Source: Candidatus Paracaedibacteraceae bacterium
GTDB lineage: Bacteria > Pseudomonadota > Alphaproteobacteria > UBA6184
Direction of reading: 5' to 3'
DNA length: 64,000 bases
Assembly: GCA_024236035.1 (NCBI GenBank)
Contig: JACKLG010000002.1
Coordinates: 62,001 to 126,000, forward strand
Shown: piece by piece, positions 27,155 through 38,032 of the stretch
How positions within the stretch are numbered: position 1 is the stretch's first letter
How the letters are laid out: each line of letters opens with the position of its first letter
Notes under the pieces: model-generated
Database searches by the model: none
Told to the model about the DNA's origin: nothing
Seen by the model: only the letters and a program-made list of their open reading frames with translations
Position numbers and translations under genes: made by a program

Positions 27155-27690
27155 ATTTAAAAAACCCACAAGACCAGTACTTGTTTGATAGCTATAAAGA
27201 ACTTGAAAATAAGGGGTTTGTTTTATCAACTCTGGACGAAATTGCCAGATGGGCCCAGGCAGGATCTATTTGGCCATTAACGTTTGGCTTGGCCTGTTGT
27301 GGGGTGGAAATGATGCATACAGCTGCTGCCAGATATGATTTAGAAAGATTTGGAATGTTCTTTCGCCCCAGCCCCCGCCAATCTGATGTATTAATTGTTG
27401 CGGGTACACTTACCAATAAAATGGCTCCAGCCTTACGAAGGATATATGATCAAATGCCAGATCCAAAATGGGTAATATCAATGGGATCATGTGCGAACGG
27501 GGGTGGTTATTACCATTATTCGTATTCTGTTGTGCGTGGTTGTGATCGTATTGTTCCAGTTGATATTTACGTGCCAGGATGCCCTCCTTCGGCAGAGGCT
27601 TTGTTATATGGTCTGTTACAGCTGCAACGAAAAGTTAGGATGGGTAAAAAGCGCATAATTAATCGTACAGCCAAAAGGACCCAAAGGTAG
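27145..27690 (+). CDS. nuoB: NADH-quinone oxidoreductase subunit B
   Basis: A 181-residue peripheral-arm subunit that holds the terminal 4Fe-4S cluster N2, the electron donor to quinone. The cluster ligands are visible: the tandem cysteines in LACCGVEMM, then GSCANGGG and [11 protein letters not shown]. The ATG at 27145 is preferred to the one at 27124 because AAGGGGG lies eight bases before it. Its start overlaps the end of nuoA; nuoC follows four bases after its stop. Confidence 0.96.
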   Translation: MGLNLKNPQDQYLFDSYKELENKGFVLSTLDEIARWAQAGSIWPLTFGLACCGVEMMHTAAARYDLERFGMFFRPSPRQSDVLIVAGTLTNKMAPALRRIYDQMPDPKWVISMGSCANGGGYYHYSYSVVRGCDRIVPVDIYVPGCPPSAEALLYGLLQLQRKVRMGKKRIINRTAKRTQR

Positions 27691-27694
27691 TCAC

Positions 27695-28303
27695 ATGCAA
27701 GATTTTTTTAACGATTTAAAACTACATTTTGCGGATACTTTAGATATACCAAATTTAGAATTTACCCAAACAGTAGAAGGTGAATATATATTAATTACCC
27801 CAGTCGAAAAATTTATAGAAGCTATGGGGCATTTAAAACATTCTGTAAAATTTTTGCAACTTACCGATATTACTGCCGTAGATTATCCCGATCGTCCCCA
27901 GCGGTTTGAAGTAATTTATCAACTATTAAATATGCATAAAAATGTGCGGCTGCGCGTAAAAGTTAATATTTCAGAAAACACGTCAATGCCGTCCCTGTGT
28001 CGTATATATAAAGCTGCTAATTGGTATGAAAGAGAAGTATTTGATATGTTCGGAATTAAATTTGAACAACATCCAAACCTTGAACGTATTTTAACAGATT
28101 ACACCTTTAATGCTTTTCCTTTACGCAAAGATTTTCCAACCGAAGGTCATATGGAAGTGTATTACGATGAGGATAATCAATGTGTGGTATATGACCCAGT
28201 GAACTTACCTCAAGCGCGTCGTCAATTTGATTTTTTGGTAACCAACTGGCACACCCCCACATATGAAAATAATAAAGAAACAGAGACTGGGCATGGCAAC
28301 TAA
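27695..28303 (+). CDS. nuoC: NADH-quinone oxidoreductase subunit C
   Basis: A 202-residue peripheral-arm subunit with the 30-kDa subunit signature [29 protein letters not shown] and the following FPLRKDFP. It forms part of the connecting module beside NuoD and the quinone cavity. It is a separate gene here, not fused to nuoD as in Escherichia coli. The end overlaps nuoD by 11 bases. Confidence 0.95.
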   Translation: MQDFFNDLKLHFADTLDIPNLEFTQTVEGEYILITPVEKFIEAMGHLKHSVKFLQLTDITAVDYPDRPQRFEVIYQLLNMHKNVRLRVKVNISENTSMPSLCRIYKAANWYEREVFDMFGIKFEQHPNLERILTDYTFNAFPLRKDFPTEGHMEVYYDEDNQCVVYDPVNLPQARRQFDFLVTNWHTPTYENNKETETGHGN

Positions 28304-29465
28304 AGAAACCTTTCAACTGAACTTTGGTCCTCAGCATCCTGCAGCGCATGGCGTATTACGCTTAATATTAGAAATGAATGGCGAGGTGGTGGAACATGTT
28401 GAACCCCATATAGGTTTACTTCATAGGGGCACAGAAAAATTAATTGAAGATAAAACCTATCTTCAAGCGTTACCTTATTTTGACCGTTTAGATTACGTGT
28501 CTCCTATGTGTCAAGAACATGCTTTTGCTTTAGCTGTGGAAAAATTATTAGATATTAAGGTACCGATTCGGGCCCAATACATACGTGTGTTATTTTCAGA
28601 ATTAACACGTATTATGAATCATCTTTTAAATGTCACTACATATGCGATGGATGTAGGAGCTCTCACTCCATTTTTATGGGGATTTGAATATAGGGAAATT
28701 ATACTAAGTTTTTGCGAACGCGTGAGCGGTTCGCGTTTTCATACTGCTTATTTTCGACCAGGAGGTGTACATCAAGATCTGCCAGAAGGTCTAATTGACG
28801 ATATGTTGCATTTCATTAAAGAATTGGCACCTAAAATTGAAGAGCTGGATGATTTATTAAGAGACAACCGTATCTTTAAGCAAAGATCAGTAGACATAGG
28901 TGTTATGTCATCTGCGGAAGCAATTGAATGGGGATATACTGGACCAATGTTAAGGGCCAGTGGAGTAGCTTGGGATTTGCGAAAATCACAACCATATGAT
29001 GCGTATGAGCATTTGAAATTTGATATCCCTGTTGCCAGTACTGGGGATTGTTATGCCCGGTATTTGGTGAGAATTGCTGAAATATACGAAAGCATAAAAA
29101 TCGTCAAACAATGTTTAAGTCTTATGCCGAAAGGCAGAATAATGGTGAATAACCATAAAATTGCGCCACCTAAACGTGCAGATATGAAAACCAGCATGGA
29201 ATCAATGATCCACCACTTTAAGCTGTATACAGAAGGATATCATGTTCCAATGGGTGAAACATATACTGCCGTAGAATCTCCTAAAGGTGAATTTGGGGTT
29301 TATTTAGTATCAGATGGGACGAATAAGCCGTATAGGTGTAAAATTCGTTCAACGGGGTTTGCACATTTGCAAACCATGGATATGTGTAGCCGTGGTCATA
29401 TGCTGTCGGATATATCGGCTATTTTAGGTTCAATGGATATTGTATTAGGAGAGGTAGATCGATGA
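28293..29465 (+). CDS. nuoD: NADH-quinone oxidoreductase subunit D
   Basis: A 390-residue 49-kDa-type subunit that forms the quinone-binding cavity with NuoB. Signatures include [14 protein letters not shown] near the N-terminus, [13 protein letters not shown] and the C-terminal DIVLGEVDR. The ATG at 28293 gives the normal N-terminus ([16 protein letters not shown]); an upstream ATG at 28263 would add ten lysine-rich residues that the family lacks. It overlaps nuoC by 11 bases and nuoE by four (ATGA). Confidence 0.97.
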   Translation: MATKETFQLNFGPQHPAAHGVLRLILEMNGEVVEHVEPHIGLLHRGTEKLIEDKTYLQALPYFDRLDYVSPMCQEHAFALAVEKLLDIKVPIRAQYIRVLFSELTRIMNHLLNVTTYAMDVGALTPFLWGFEYREIILSFCERVSGSRFHTAYFRPGGVHQDLPEGLIDDMLHFIKELAPKIEELDDLLRDNRIFKQRSVDIGVMSSAEAIEWGYTGPMLRASGVAWDLRKSQPYDAYEHLKFDIPVASTGDCYARYLVRIAEIYESIKIVKQCLSLMPKGRIMVNNHKIAPPKRADMKTSMESMIHHFKLYTEGYHVPMGETYTAVESPKGEFGVYLVSDGTNKPYRCKIRSTGFAHLQTMDMCSRGHMLSDISAILGSMDIVLGEVDR

Positions 29466-30073
29466 ACAAACCCTTTACATTTTCCATAAAAAACCAAGAA
29501 AAAATACCCAAAATCTTAGCCAGGTATCCATCAGAGTGTCAGCAGAGTGCAGTAATGCCGTTACTTGATTTGGCTCAAGAACAAAACGGGGGATGGTTGT
29601 CCCAATCAGCGATAGAAGCGGTGGCAGCTATTTTAAATATGCCCATTATTCGTGTGCAGGAAGTTGTTACATTTTACAGCATGTATCGTGTGCAGCCTGT
29701 GGGTAAAACGATAATTCAGGTATGTACCACAACGCCATGCTGGCTAAGGGGGAGTGATGTATTAATAAAAGCATGCAGGCATAAATTAGGCATAAGCCCA
29801 GGCGAAACAAAAGATGATATCAGTTTGTTTGAGGTTGAATGCTTGGGCGCCTGCATAAATGCACCCGTAGTACAAATTAATAACGACGAATATATAGAAG
29901 ATTTAGACGTTGTACAATTTGAAACCATTTTAGAATCTATTACTAACGATCAAGGTATAAAGCAAGAAGATCCCAAATCTAAAACGCCGACTTCCATAAA
30001 CGTTCAAAAAGTGGCAGCTGCTTTGCGTTCATCCAAAGAAGCAAAAGCACATTTGCGAAAGGATAAGGCATGA
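29462..30073 (+). CDS. nuoE: NADH-quinone oxidoreductase subunit E
   Basis: A 203-residue 24-kDa subunit with a thioredoxin-like 2Fe-2S domain (cluster N1a). The four cysteine ligands are visible in [11 protein letters not shown] and [16 protein letters not shown]. The usual N-terminal helical part ([26 protein letters not shown]) is present. A tail of about 45 residues after the ferredoxin fold is rich in Lys and Ser. ATGA overlaps on both sides couple it to nuoD and nuoF. Confidence 0.95.
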   Translation: MNKPFTFSIKNQEKIPKILARYPSECQQSAVMPLLDLAQEQNGGWLSQSAIEAVAAILNMPIIRVQEVVTFYSMYRVQPVGKTIIQVCTTTPCWLRGSDVLIKACRHKLGISPGETKDDISLFEVECLGACINAPVVQINNDEYIEDLDVVQFETILESITNDQGIKQEDPKSKTPTSINVQKVAAALRSSKEAKAHLRKDKA

Positions 30074-31350
30074 CTTTTCTAAATGCATCTGATCGTATTT
30101 TTACTAATTTGTTGGGAGAAAAAGAGTGGAATCTGGCTACTGCTAAAAAGCGCGGCGATTGGGACAACCCCTCACAATTTACTTCTAAAGGCTCGAATTG
30201 GATTATCAACCAAATCAAAGCTTCAGGTTTGCGGGGCAGGGGTGGGGCAGGTTTTTCCACTGGAATGAAATGGTCATTTATCCCAAAAGATAACCAACAA
30301 CATTATTTAATTATAAATGCAGATGAAGGAGAGCCTGGCACTTGCAAAGATAGAGATATTATTCGACATGAATCCCATAAAATTATTGAAGGTGCGTTGT
30401 TGGGTGGATTTGCGATTCAAGCAACGGTTGGGTACATATATATTCGGGGAGAATTTAAACAAGAAGCTGACATTTTAGAAGCCGCTATTCAAGAAGCATA
30501 TGCAAAAAAACTGCTGGGGAAAAACGCTGCCAATACAGGGTGGAATTTTGATTTGTATATACATAAAGGCGCTGGGGCATATATTTGTGGTGAAGAAACC
30601 GCTTTAATCGAAAGCTTAGAAGGTAAAAAAGGTCAGCCACGTTTGAAACCTCCTTTTCCTGCGAACTTTGGTTTGTATGGCAAGCCTACTACCATCAATA
30701 ATGTTGAAACTATTGCGGTGATTCCTACTATTTTACGAAGAGGAGCTGACTGGTTTGCGAAACTAGGACCTGAAAAAAGTTGTGGCACCAAAGTTTTTTG
30801 CATCTCTGGGCATGTAAATAAGCCGTGTAACGTAGAAGAAATAATGGGAATTCCTTTAAAAGAACTTATTGAAAAGCATGCGGGGGGCGTACGTGGCGGT
30901 TGGGATAATTTATTAGCTGTTATTCCTGGGGGCTCTTCTGTACCCTTATTGCCCAAATCAATTTGTGATTCAGTTACAATGGATTTTGAAAGTTTAGCGG
31001 CAGTGAAATCTGGATTAGGTACGGCAGGTGTAATTGTTATGGATCAATCTACAGATATTGTCGAAGCAATTGCTAGACTATCTAAATTTTATATGAACGA
31101 AAGCTGCGGGCAATGTACCCCATGTCGTGAAGGTACAGGGTGGTTGTGGCGATTGCTCACTCGCATCCAAAGAGGAGAGTCGACCCTTAAAGATATAGAT
31201 TTATTAGAAGACATCACACATCAAATTGAAGGGCACACTATTTGTGCGTTAGGGGATGCGGCTGCCTGGCCTGTGCAGGGATTGATACGTCATTTCAGGC
31301 ATGAATTAATTGAGCGCATCGAAGCTAAAAACTTTAGGAGCGCCATATGA
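30070..31350 (+). CDS. nuoF: NADH-quinone oxidoreductase subunit F
   Basis: A 426-residue 51-kDa subunit that oxidises NADH through FMN and a 4Fe-4S cluster (N3). The NADH/FMN-binding segments [15 protein letters not shown] and [16 protein letters not shown] are present, as is the cluster motif [12 protein letters not shown] and the distal Cys in HTICALGDA. Length is normal. Its stop overlaps a possible 54-codon ORF that fills the gap before nuoG. Confidence 0.97.
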   Translation: MTFLNASDRIFTNLLGEKEWNLATAKKRGDWDNPSQFTSKGSNWIINQIKASGLRGRGGAGFSTGMKWSFIPKDNQQHYLIINADEGEPGTCKDRDIIRHESHKIIEGALLGGFAIQATVGYIYIRGEFKQEADILEAAIQEAYAKKLLGKNAANTGWNFDLYIHKGAGAYICGEETALIESLEGKKGQPRLKPPFPANFGLYGKPTTINNVETIAVIPTILRRGADWFAKLGPEKSCGTKVFCISGHVNKPCNVEEIMGIPLKELIEKHAGGVRGGWDNLLAVIPGGSSVPLLPKSICDSVTMDFESLAAVKSGLGTAGVIVMDQSTDIVEAIARLSKFYMNESCGQCTPCREGTGWLWRLLTRIQRGESTLKDIDLLEDITHQIEGHTICALGDAAAWPVQGLIRHFRHELIERIEAKNFRSAI

Positions 31351-31511
31351 TAGATAGAGTTGCCCAGTTAATAAATAGGCACTTGTCCTGTGGCCAAGTG
31401 ACATTTTTCACCCGCCCACCCCGCAGACACGAAGCATTTGCTTCTTTGTCTGCTTCCCTATTAAAACCAAAGCAAAGACCTACTATCTGTGGGAGGTATT
31501 TCCATGGTTAA
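31347..31511 (+). CDS. possible small gene between nuoF and nuoG
   Basis: A 54-codon frame whose ATG overlaps the nuoF stop (ATGA) with AGGAG six bases upstream, and whose stop overlaps the nuoG start by eight bases (ATGGTTAA). The predicted peptide is basic ([18 protein letters not shown]) and has no recognised domain. Extra small genes inside nuo operons are known in other alphaproteobacteria, but none is matched here. An inverted repeat CACTTG/CAAGTG in the same stretch could instead be an mRNA structure. Context supports translation; function is unknown. Confidence 0.4.
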   Translation: MIDRVAQLINRHLSCGQVTFFTRPPRRHEAFASLSASLLKPKQRPTICGRYFHG

Positions 31512-33567
31512 AGTTATAATTGATCATAAACCTTATGAATTTGATAAAGAAATCAGCATTATAGAAGCTTGTCATAAAGTTGGAATACAAATACCTCATT
31601 TTTGCTATCATCCTAAACTAGAAATAGCCGGCAATTGCCGTATGTGTCTGGTAGAGGTAGAAGGCTCTAAAAAACCTATTCCAAGTTGTGCTAACAACCT
31701 AAAAGAAGGAATGATAATTCATACGACCTCTTCACAAGTAAAAAAAGATAGGGAAGGGGTTATGGAATTTTTGTTAATCAATCATCCCTTAGATTGTCCT
31801 GTTTGTGATCAGGCGGGTGAGTGTGACCTGCAAGATCAAGCGCTTCATTATGGAAAAGATCGCTCGAGGTATACAGAAGAAAAACGTGCTGTAACCAACA
31901 AATATATGGGACCTTTGATCAGTACGATTATGACACGTTGTATACACTGTATGCGATGTGTCCGCTTTATAGAAGACGTTGCAGGTATTCCTGAGGTTGG
32001 TGCTATCGGTCGGGGCGAACACATGGAAATAACGACCTACTTGGAAGGCGCTATAACTTCAGAGCTGTCAGGTAATGTAATTGATTTGTGTCCTGTCGGT
32101 GCTTTAAATTCTAAGCCTTATCAATTTAAGGGGCGCCCTTGGGAGTTACTGCATACGGATACTATTGATGTAATGGATGCTTTAGGTTCCCATATTCGTA
32201 TAGATAGTCGGGGCGGTCAGGTGTTTAAAATTAAACCGCGTGAAATGGAAGAAATTAATGAAATCTGGTTATCAGATAAAAGTCGATTTTCTTATGATGG
32301 GTTGTTATATCAACGATTAGATAGACCCTATATGCGCAATGAAAATGGTCAACTTGTACCGGTTTCTTGGCATGATGCTATTCAAGGCGTTGTGAAGAAA
32401 TTAAGCCATACCCCCGGTCATAATGTATCAGCCTTGGCCGGTGAATTAGTAGATGCAGAAAGTATGTTGTTAATGAAACGATTAATGCAGCATATTGGTT
32501 CTCAGCATTTTGATTGTCGCACGGATAACGCTTATGCGGATGCATCTAATCCTGCGTCCTTTGTATTTAACACCAGTTTAAATGACATTGAACATGCTGA
32601 TGTGTGTTTGCTAATTGGCACCAACCCCCGTATGGAAGCTGCTACTTTAAATGTACGTTTGCGGCGTGGGGTTGTCCACAATGGCATGCGTATATTTAGA
32701 ATAGGTCCTGTTTCTGACTTAACTTATCCAGTAACAGACCTTGGAAATAACATCGCCATATTAAATGATATATTAAATGGTAATAATATGTGCGCTGCTG
32801 TTTTCAACTCGGCAAAACGTCCAGCTTTAATTATCGGACAATCTGCGTTACAGACTAACCAAGGCGCAATAGTTTTTAATACATGTGCCAAAATAGCCGA
32901 AAAATATAATTTCATTCAAGAAGGAGGGTGGAATGGATTTAACGTACTTCATACCACGGCTTCACGCGTTGGTGGTCTGGATGTTGGATTTGTTCCAGGT
33001 ATAAATGGATTTGGAAGTTCTGAAATTATTTCTGCCTCCCATGATGGAAGAATCAAGGTCGTTTTTCTATTGGGTGCGGATGAGATTGCGCCTAAACTAA
33101 GTAAAGATGCATATCTGGTTTATATTGGGCATCATGGGGATAAAGGTGCTCAGCGTGCCGACATTATATTGCCTGGTGCTGCATACACTGAAAAAGATGC
33201 AATTTATGTAAATACAGAAGGGCGGTCTCAGTGTGCATATAAAGCTGTTAATCCACCAGGTGATGCAAAGGCAGATTGGGAAATTTATGCTGAATTGTTG
33301 CGCAAACTTGGCTATCCAAAAATTTTTAATAATCTTGCAGATGTACGTAAAGAACTGCAAAAAGAAAACATAGAATTTGCAGAAAATTATACATTTAAAA
33401 AACGTCACTGGGATCCTAGAATGGGGACAGAAGGTATATTAAACCCTGAAGCGTTAAAGCCATACATTACTAATTTTTATATGACCAATATTATTAGTAA
33501 ATATTCCAAAGTTATGGCGCAATGTACCCAAGAAATTACAAATGTAAAGGTTAGTCATGTGGAATAA
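31504..33567 (+). CDS. nuoG: NADH-quinone oxidoreductase subunit G
   Basis: A 687-residue 75-kDa subunit that wires electrons from NuoF to NuoI. The N-terminal ferredoxin domain binds 2Fe-2S ([20 protein letters not shown]); next come the His-Cys cluster region [18 protein letters not shown], the [12 protein letters not shown] 4Fe-4S motif and the [10 protein letters not shown] motif, then a molybdopterin-oxidoreductase-like domain without cofactor. The ATG at 31504 is preceded by GGGAGG eight bases upstream, better than the GTG at 31489. The end overlaps nuoH by 11 bases. Confidence 0.96.
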   Translation: MVKVIIDHKPYEFDKEISIIEACHKVGIQIPHFCYHPKLEIAGNCRMCLVEVEGSKKPIPSCANNLKEGMIIHTTSSQVKKDREGVMEFLLINHPLDCPVCDQAGECDLQDQALHYGKDRSRYTEEKRAVTNKYMGPLISTIMTRCIHCMRCVRFIEDVAGIPEVGAIGRGEHMEITTYLEGAITSELSGNVIDLCPVGALNSKPYQFKGRPWELLHTDTIDVMDALGSHIRIDSRGGQVFKIKPREMEEINEIWLSDKSRFSYDGLLYQRLDRPYMRNENGQLVPVSWHDAIQGVVKKLSHTPGHNVSALAGELVDAESMLLMKRLMQHIGSQHFDCRTDNAYADASNPASFVFNTSLNDIEHADVCLLIGTNPRMEAATLNVRLRRGVVHNGMRIFRIGPVSDLTYPVTDLGNNIAILNDILNGNNMCAAVFNSAKRPALIIGQSALQTNQGAIVFNTCAKIAEKYNFIQEGGWNGFNVLHTTASRVGGLDVGFVPGINGFGSSEIISASHDGRIKVVFLLGADEIAPKLSKDAYLVYIGHHGDKGAQRADIILPGAAYTEKDAIYVNTEGRSQCAYKAVNPPGDAKADWEIYAELLRKLGYPKIFNNLADVRKELQKENIEFAENYTFKKRHWDPRMGTEGILNPEALKPYITNFYMTNIISKYSKVMAQCTQEITNVKVSHVE

Positions 33568-34561
33568 TTTAATTGAATTAACACTACCGTTTTTACAAAT
33601 GTGTATCTGGGTTTTTGTATTCCTGGTGGGTGTCATTATTGCGATTGCATATCTAACTTTGGCTGAACGTAAAGTTTTAGCAGCAGCTCAGTTGCGTTGG
33701 GGGGCAAATGTGATTGGGCCTTTTGGGCTGTTTCAGCCGTTTGCAGATGGCCTTAAATTAATGCATAAAGAGGTAATTCTACCCCGAAAGGCAGATATAC
33801 CAGTGTTTTTATTGGCTCCCGTTATTACTTTTGGGCTTAGCTTAGCAAGTTGGGCTGTTATACCTTGGGATAATGGTTTAGTTTTTGCAGATATTAATTT
33901 AGGACTTTTATATTTGCTTGCAATCAGTTCTATGGGGGTTCTTGGCATCATTATGGCAGGCTGGGCCAGTAATTCGATATATGCTCTATATGGCGCACTT
34001 AGGGCAGCCGCTCAGATGATTTCTTATGAAATTTCTATGGGAGTTATTATATTGTCGGTTGTAATAACTGTTCAATCTTTTAACTTAACTGATATTGTAA
34101 ACGGGCAAAAAAATGTATGGTTTATCCTTCCACATTTCCCTATGTTTGTGTTGTTTTTTATTTCAGCATTAGCTGAAACAAATCGTACACCCTTTGATTT
34201 AGCCGAAGCAGAGGGAGAACTTGCAGGAGGATATAACGTAGAATATTCTGCAACTCCTTTTGCTGCATTCTTTTTAGCAGAATACGGCAATATGATAATA
34301 ATGAGTGCACTCACCTCGGTTTTGTTTTTAGGTGGCTGGTTGCCTCCTACAAACTGGGGAATTTTTACCTGGATTCCAGGACCTGTATGGTTAGGAATAA
34401 AAATCACTTTCGTATTATTCTTATTTTTGTGGGTGCGCACTACGTTACCTCGTTATCGCTATGATCAATTGATGAATATAGGGTGGAAGTTGTTTTTACC
34501 CCTTTCGTTGGTGTGGTTTATGTTAACCGCTCTAATTATTGTTTGGCAGTATGGGGGGTAA
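33557..34561 (+). CDS. nuoH: NADH-quinone oxidoreductase subunit H
   Basis: A 334-residue polytopic membrane subunit that links the peripheral arm to the proton pumps. Signatures are [33 protein letters not shown] near the N-terminus and the acidic loop [24 protein letters not shown] that lines the quinone tunnel. Length and about eight hydrophobic segments are normal. It is followed by nuoI one base after its stop. Confidence 0.97.
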   Translation: MWNNLIELTLPFLQMCIWVFVFLVGVIIAIAYLTLAERKVLAAAQLRWGANVIGPFGLFQPFADGLKLMHKEVILPRKADIPVFLLAPVITFGLSLASWAVIPWDNGLVFADINLGLLYLLAISSMGVLGIIMAGWASNSIYALYGALRAAAQMISYEISMGVIILSVVITVQSFNLTDIVNGQKNVWFILPHFPMFVLFFISALAETNRTPFDLAEAEGELAGGYNVEYSATPFAAFFLAEYGNMIIMSALTSVLFLGGWLPPTNWGIFTWIPGPVWLGIKITFVLFLFLWVRTTLPRYRYDQLMNIGWKLFLPLSLVWFMLTALIIVWQYGG

Positions 34562-34562
34562 A

Positions 34563-35045
34563 ATGTGGAAAGTATTAAAAAGACTTCTGCTTGTCGACAT
34601 ACTTAAAGGAATGTGGCTAACCTTAAAATACATGTTCTTTAAAGCAAAAGTTACTATCAATTATCCTTTTGAAAAAGGCCGCATTAGCCCCAGATTTAGG
34701 GGTGAACATGCTCTTCGTAGGTATTCGAACGGTGAAGAACGATGCATAGCCTGCAAATTATGTGAAGCCATTTGTCCAGCCCAGGCCATTACAATTGTAT
34801 CTGATGAACGGGCGGATGGAACCCGGCGGGCTGTTCGATATGATATAGATATGACAAAATGTATTTACTGTGGGCTGTGCCAAGAATCATGTCCGGTTGA
34901 TGCAATTGTTCAAGGGCCAAATTTTGAATTTAGTACCCAAACCAGAGAAGAATTAATCTATACAAAAGAAAAATTATTGGAAAATGGCGATAAATGGGAA
35001 ACAGCCATTGCCGCAAACCTTGAAAAAGATTCGCCTTACCGATAA
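34563..35045 (+). CDS. nuoI: NADH-quinone oxidoreductase subunit I
   Basis: A 160-residue ferredoxin-type subunit that carries two 4Fe-4S clusters (N6a, N6b) between NuoG and NuoB. Both CxxCxxCxxxCP motifs are visible: [12 protein letters not shown] and [12 protein letters not shown]. The ATG at 34563, immediately after the nuoH stop, gives the usual N-terminus ([10 protein letters not shown]); an in-frame GTG at 34539 inside nuoH is less likely. Confidence 0.97.
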   Translation: MWKVLKRLLLVDILKGMWLTLKYMFFKAKVTINYPFEKGRISPRFRGEHALRRYSNGEERCIACKLCEAICPAQAITIVSDERADGTRRAVRYDIDMTKCIYCGLCQESCPVDAIVQGPNFEFSTQTREELIYTKEKLLENGDKWETAIAANLEKDSPYR

Positions 35046-35082
35046 GATGTAATAAGAATAAAAATAATAAAGGTTACATACG

Positions 35083-35682
35083 GTGTTTCAAACAATGCTA
35101 GCATACCTATTTTCAGGGTTAATTTTGGCTGGCGCAATCGGGGTGATTATTTCACGCAAACCCGTATACAGTGTCTTGTTCCTTATTTTTTCTTTTTTGA
35201 ATGCGTCTGCTTTATACATTTTATTAGGGGCAGAATTTATAGCCTTAAGTACTATTATTTTGTATGTAGGTGCTGTGGCGGTATTGCTACTATTTGTTGT
35301 GATGACTTTAACTGAACCAGCCGAAAAACTTAGCTGGGCTGCTTTAAAAACCCATCGTTATTGGATAGGGGGCATGGCTGCAGTATTTGCTTTAGAATTA
35401 ATATTAGCCATTAAATCACCTAAATTGTCTTCTGATATATCTTCTACTTCCGCACATATGTCCAATATTAAAGCGATAGGCAGTATATTATATACTAAAT
35501 ATGGCTTAATATTTCAGTGTTGCGCAGTATTATTACTGGTTGCGATGGTGTCAGCAGTAATTGTAACGTTTCAAAGCAGAAGCCCAAAAAACGTTAAACG
35601 GCAAAAAGTTTCCGACCAAATTAACCGCAACCCTGATGAAATATTAAAAATGGTAAAAGTTAAAAATAGGGAGGGTATTTAA
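35083..35682 (+). CDS. nuoJ: NADH-quinone oxidoreductase subunit J
   Basis: A 199-residue membrane subunit with five hydrophobic segments and the conserved ILYVGAVAVLLLFVVM helix that contains the pi-bulge region of NuoJ. A GTG start at 35083 is favoured because AAAGG lies about ten bases upstream; an ATG at 35095 is possible. The C-terminal tail is basic and soluble. The stop overlaps the nuoK start by one base. Confidence 0.94.
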   Translation: MFQTMLAYLFSGLILAGAIGVIISRKPVYSVLFLIFSFLNASALYILLGAEFIALSTIILYVGAVAVLLLFVVMTLTEPAEKLSWAALKTHRYWIGGMAAVFALELILAIKSPKLSSDISSTSAHMSNIKAIGSILYTKYGLIFQCCAVLLLVAMVSAVIVTFQSRSPKNVKRQKVSDQINRNPDEILKMVKVKNREGI

Positions 35683-35987
35683 TGATAGATCCCCTTCACC
35701 TTAATATTTTAAGCGCGTTATTATTTGCGATCGCTGTTGCCGGAATAATTTTTAATTTAGATAATTTGATCAAAGTTTTCTTGTGTATTGAACTTATGTT
35801 TCTGGCCGTTAGCCTTAATTTTATTGCCTATGCATATGCCCTTAATCATATTGATGGCCATGTGTTTTCATTAATTCTATTAACAGTTGCAGCAGCAGAA
35901 TCAGCAGTGGGATTGGGGATATTAGTTTTTTATTTCCGTCAACGTTCCTCTGTTTCAGCTACAGATGCAAACTTATTAAAGGAATAA
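35682..35987 (+). CDS. nuoK: NADH-quinone oxidoreductase subunit K
   Basis: A 101-residue membrane subunit of the size typical for NuoK, with three hydrophobic helices. The conserved membrane glutamates used in proton transfer are present in CIELMFLAVSLNF and in the AAAESAVGLGILV helix. It sits between nuoJ and nuoL, overlapping the former by one base. Confidence 0.95.
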   Translation: MIDPLHLNILSALLFAIAVAGIIFNLDNLIKVFLCIELMFLAVSLNFIAYAYALNHIDGHVFSLILLTVAAAESAVGLGILVFYFRQRSSVSATDANLLKE

Positions 35988-35990
35988 CCC

Positions 35991-37910
35991 ATGGTAATGG
36001 CAGCAGCAGTTTTATGGATACCTCTGATTGGTAGCATTCTTGCAGGTATACTCAGCTTTTTTGGTCAACGATCTATGGAAGATTTAGCAAAAACTGTAAC
36101 TTGTGTGTGCGTAGGAATATCTGCGGTTATAGCTTGTGATTTGGCCTATGATGTGATTGTTGCAAGACAAGTGATTCATGGGGAAATGTTAACTTGGATC
36201 CCTTTAGAACCGAATCATATCATTACTTGGGGCTTATATGTAGACAGCCTTTCTGCAATTATGGCAGCTGTTGTAACCATTGTGTCTTTTATGGTGCATA
36301 TATATTCCATAGGCTATATGGCGCAAGATAAATCTATTTCTCGCTTTATGTCTTATCTAAGTCTCTTTACGTTTTTCATGCTATTTTTTGTAATGGCAGA
36401 TGATTTACTGCAGTTGTTCTTAGGGTGGGAAGGTGTAGGACTTTCCTCATACCTGTTAATTGGATTTTGGTTCCAAAAAGATTCAGCCAATTACGCATCA
36501 ATAAAGGCATTTATTACAAACCGCGTTGGCGACATAGGAATGGTCTTAGGTATCGTGGGATGTTTTGCAGTTTTTGATTCGCTTTCTATTCCTTATATCC
36601 TTTCTAATTTAGGGAACTATGCAAACCATACATTCCATATAGGTACTGTAGAGTTCTCTTCTTATACCTTTATTAGTGCCTGCTTTTTAATTGGCGCAAT
36701 GGCTAAATCAGCTCAATTTGGATTACATATATGGCTCCCAGATGCCATGGAAGGTCCTACCCCTGTGTCTGCGTTGATTCACGCAGCAACGATGGTGACT
36801 GCCGGTGTCGTCTTGTTGGTTCGGCTATCATTTTTGTTAGAATATACGCCATTAATTAAAACCTTTATTTTATATATAGGAGCATTAACAGCCTTTTTTG
36901 CTGCAGTGGTTGGTGTTTTCCAAAAAGACATTAAGCGGATCATCGCATACTCTACATGCAGCCAGTTGGGGTATATGTTTATGGCATGTGGAGCCTCCCT
37001 GTATTCAGCTGCATTATTTCATTTGGTCACTCATGCATTTTTTAAAGCATTATTGTTTTTGTCTGCCGGTTCAGTTATCCATGCCATGTCAGGTGAACAA
37101 AATATCCGCAAAATGGGGGGGCTATATAATCGCATCCCTATCACCTATGGCCTAATATGGGTTGGTAACTTGGCGTTGGCGGGCATACCCTTCTTTGCTG
37201 GATATTATTCAAAAGATTGGATTTTAGAATCTCTCTATATATATTCAGCCAATGAAGGGACAGCTATACCTTATATAATTGGTGTAGTATCTGCGTTTTT
37301 AACGGCCTTTTATTCATGGCGGTTAATTGCTTTGGTTTTTCATGGCCAAAATAAAGCAGATGAACGTGTGGATGCTCATATTCATGAAGCGCCCCTTACA
37401 ATGCTGATCCCTAAATTTATTTTGGCTATTGGGGCGGTGTTCTCAGGTATAGCTTTAATAAACTTTTTTACTAATACGGATTTAATTGCAGGTGCCTATG
37501 TTTTCCAAACACATGAATACGATATGCCTCTACTTATTCATGCGTTGCCATTGGGTATAGCAGTTTTAGGCATTGTTTTAGCCTTGTGGCTATATTTTGC
37601 TTATTCTCCCATGCTTGCTAATATGCTGAAAAAACACCACAGTATTATTGTTTTTATTCAAAGCGGATTTGGCTTAGATAGACTGTATGAATCCGCAATA
37701 ATTCTCCCATTAAAATACAGCAGCCGTATATTGTTAAAATCCGTGGAAAAGGGCTTTATTGACAAGTATGGCCCAAATGGTGCCGTGATTCTGGTTGTCA
37801 AAGCTAGTCGCTTATTGCGGCATATGCAAACAGGTAAGGTAGGTGATTATGCTATCTTAATGATGGCGGGTATAATCTTAATGTTAGGCTATATTTTGGT
37901 GAGGCAATAA
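35991..37910 (+). CDS. nuoL: NADH-quinone oxidoreductase subunit L
   Basis: A 639-residue antiporter-like proton-pumping subunit at the distal end of complex I. Signatures are FLGWEGVGLSSYLLIGFW with the key membrane glutamate, the broken-helix region LPDAMEGPTPVSALIHAATMVTAGV, and QKDIKRIIAYSTCSQLGYM. The long C-terminal amphipathic lateral-helix region follows. AAAGGA lies before the ATG at 35991. The stop overlaps a possible 40-codon ORF. Confidence 0.97.
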   Translation: MVMAAAVLWIPLIGSILAGILSFFGQRSMEDLAKTVTCVCVGISAVIACDLAYDVIVARQVIHGEMLTWIPLEPNHIITWGLYVDSLSAIMAAVVTIVSFMVHIYSIGYMAQDKSISRFMSYLSLFTFFMLFFVMADDLLQLFLGWEGVGLSSYLLIGFWFQKDSANYASIKAFITNRVGDIGMVLGIVGCFAVFDSLSIPYILSNLGNYANHTFHIGTVEFSSYTFISACFLIGAMAKSAQFGLHIWLPDAMEGPTPVSALIHAATMVTAGVVLLVRLSFLLEYTPLIKTFILYIGALTAFFAAVVGVFQKDIKRIIAYSTCSQLGYMFMACGASLYSAALFHLVTHAFFKALLFLSAGSVIHAMSGEQNIRKMGGLYNRIPITYGLIWVGNLALAGIPFFAGYYSKDWILESLYIYSANEGTAIPYIIGVVSAFLTAFYSWRLIALVFHGQNKADERVDAHIHEAPLTMLIPKFILAIGAVFSGIALINFFTNTDLIAGAYVFQTHEYDMPLLIHALPLGIAVLGIVLALWLYFAYSPMLANMLKKHHSIIVFIQSGFGLDRLYESAIILPLKYSSRILLKSVEKGFIDKYGPNGAVILVVKASRLLRHMQTGKVGDYAILMMAGIILMLGYILVRQ

Positions 37911-38032
37911 TGCAAAAATATTTAAATATTATTATTGCCGGTCACATAGACCCAGCTTGTAACATAATCTCCTGCACTATGCCTCCAAGGGTTAATTCTA
38001 AAGCAATTTTAAGGATTTCAAGCAATGATTAA
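37910..38032 (+). CDS. possible small gene between nuoL and nuoM
   Basis: A 40-codon frame whose ATG shares its first base with the nuoL stop and whose stop overlaps the nuoM start by eight bases (ATGATTAA). This is the same junction geometry as the small ORF between nuoF and nuoG. The peptide (MQKYLNIIIAGH, then CTMPPRVNSKAIL) has no recognised domain, and GAGG lies about six bases before the start. It may be a coupling ORF or a chance frame in a 114-base spacer. Confidence 0.3.
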   Translation: MQKYLNIIIAGHIDPACNIISCTMPPRVNSKAILRISSND

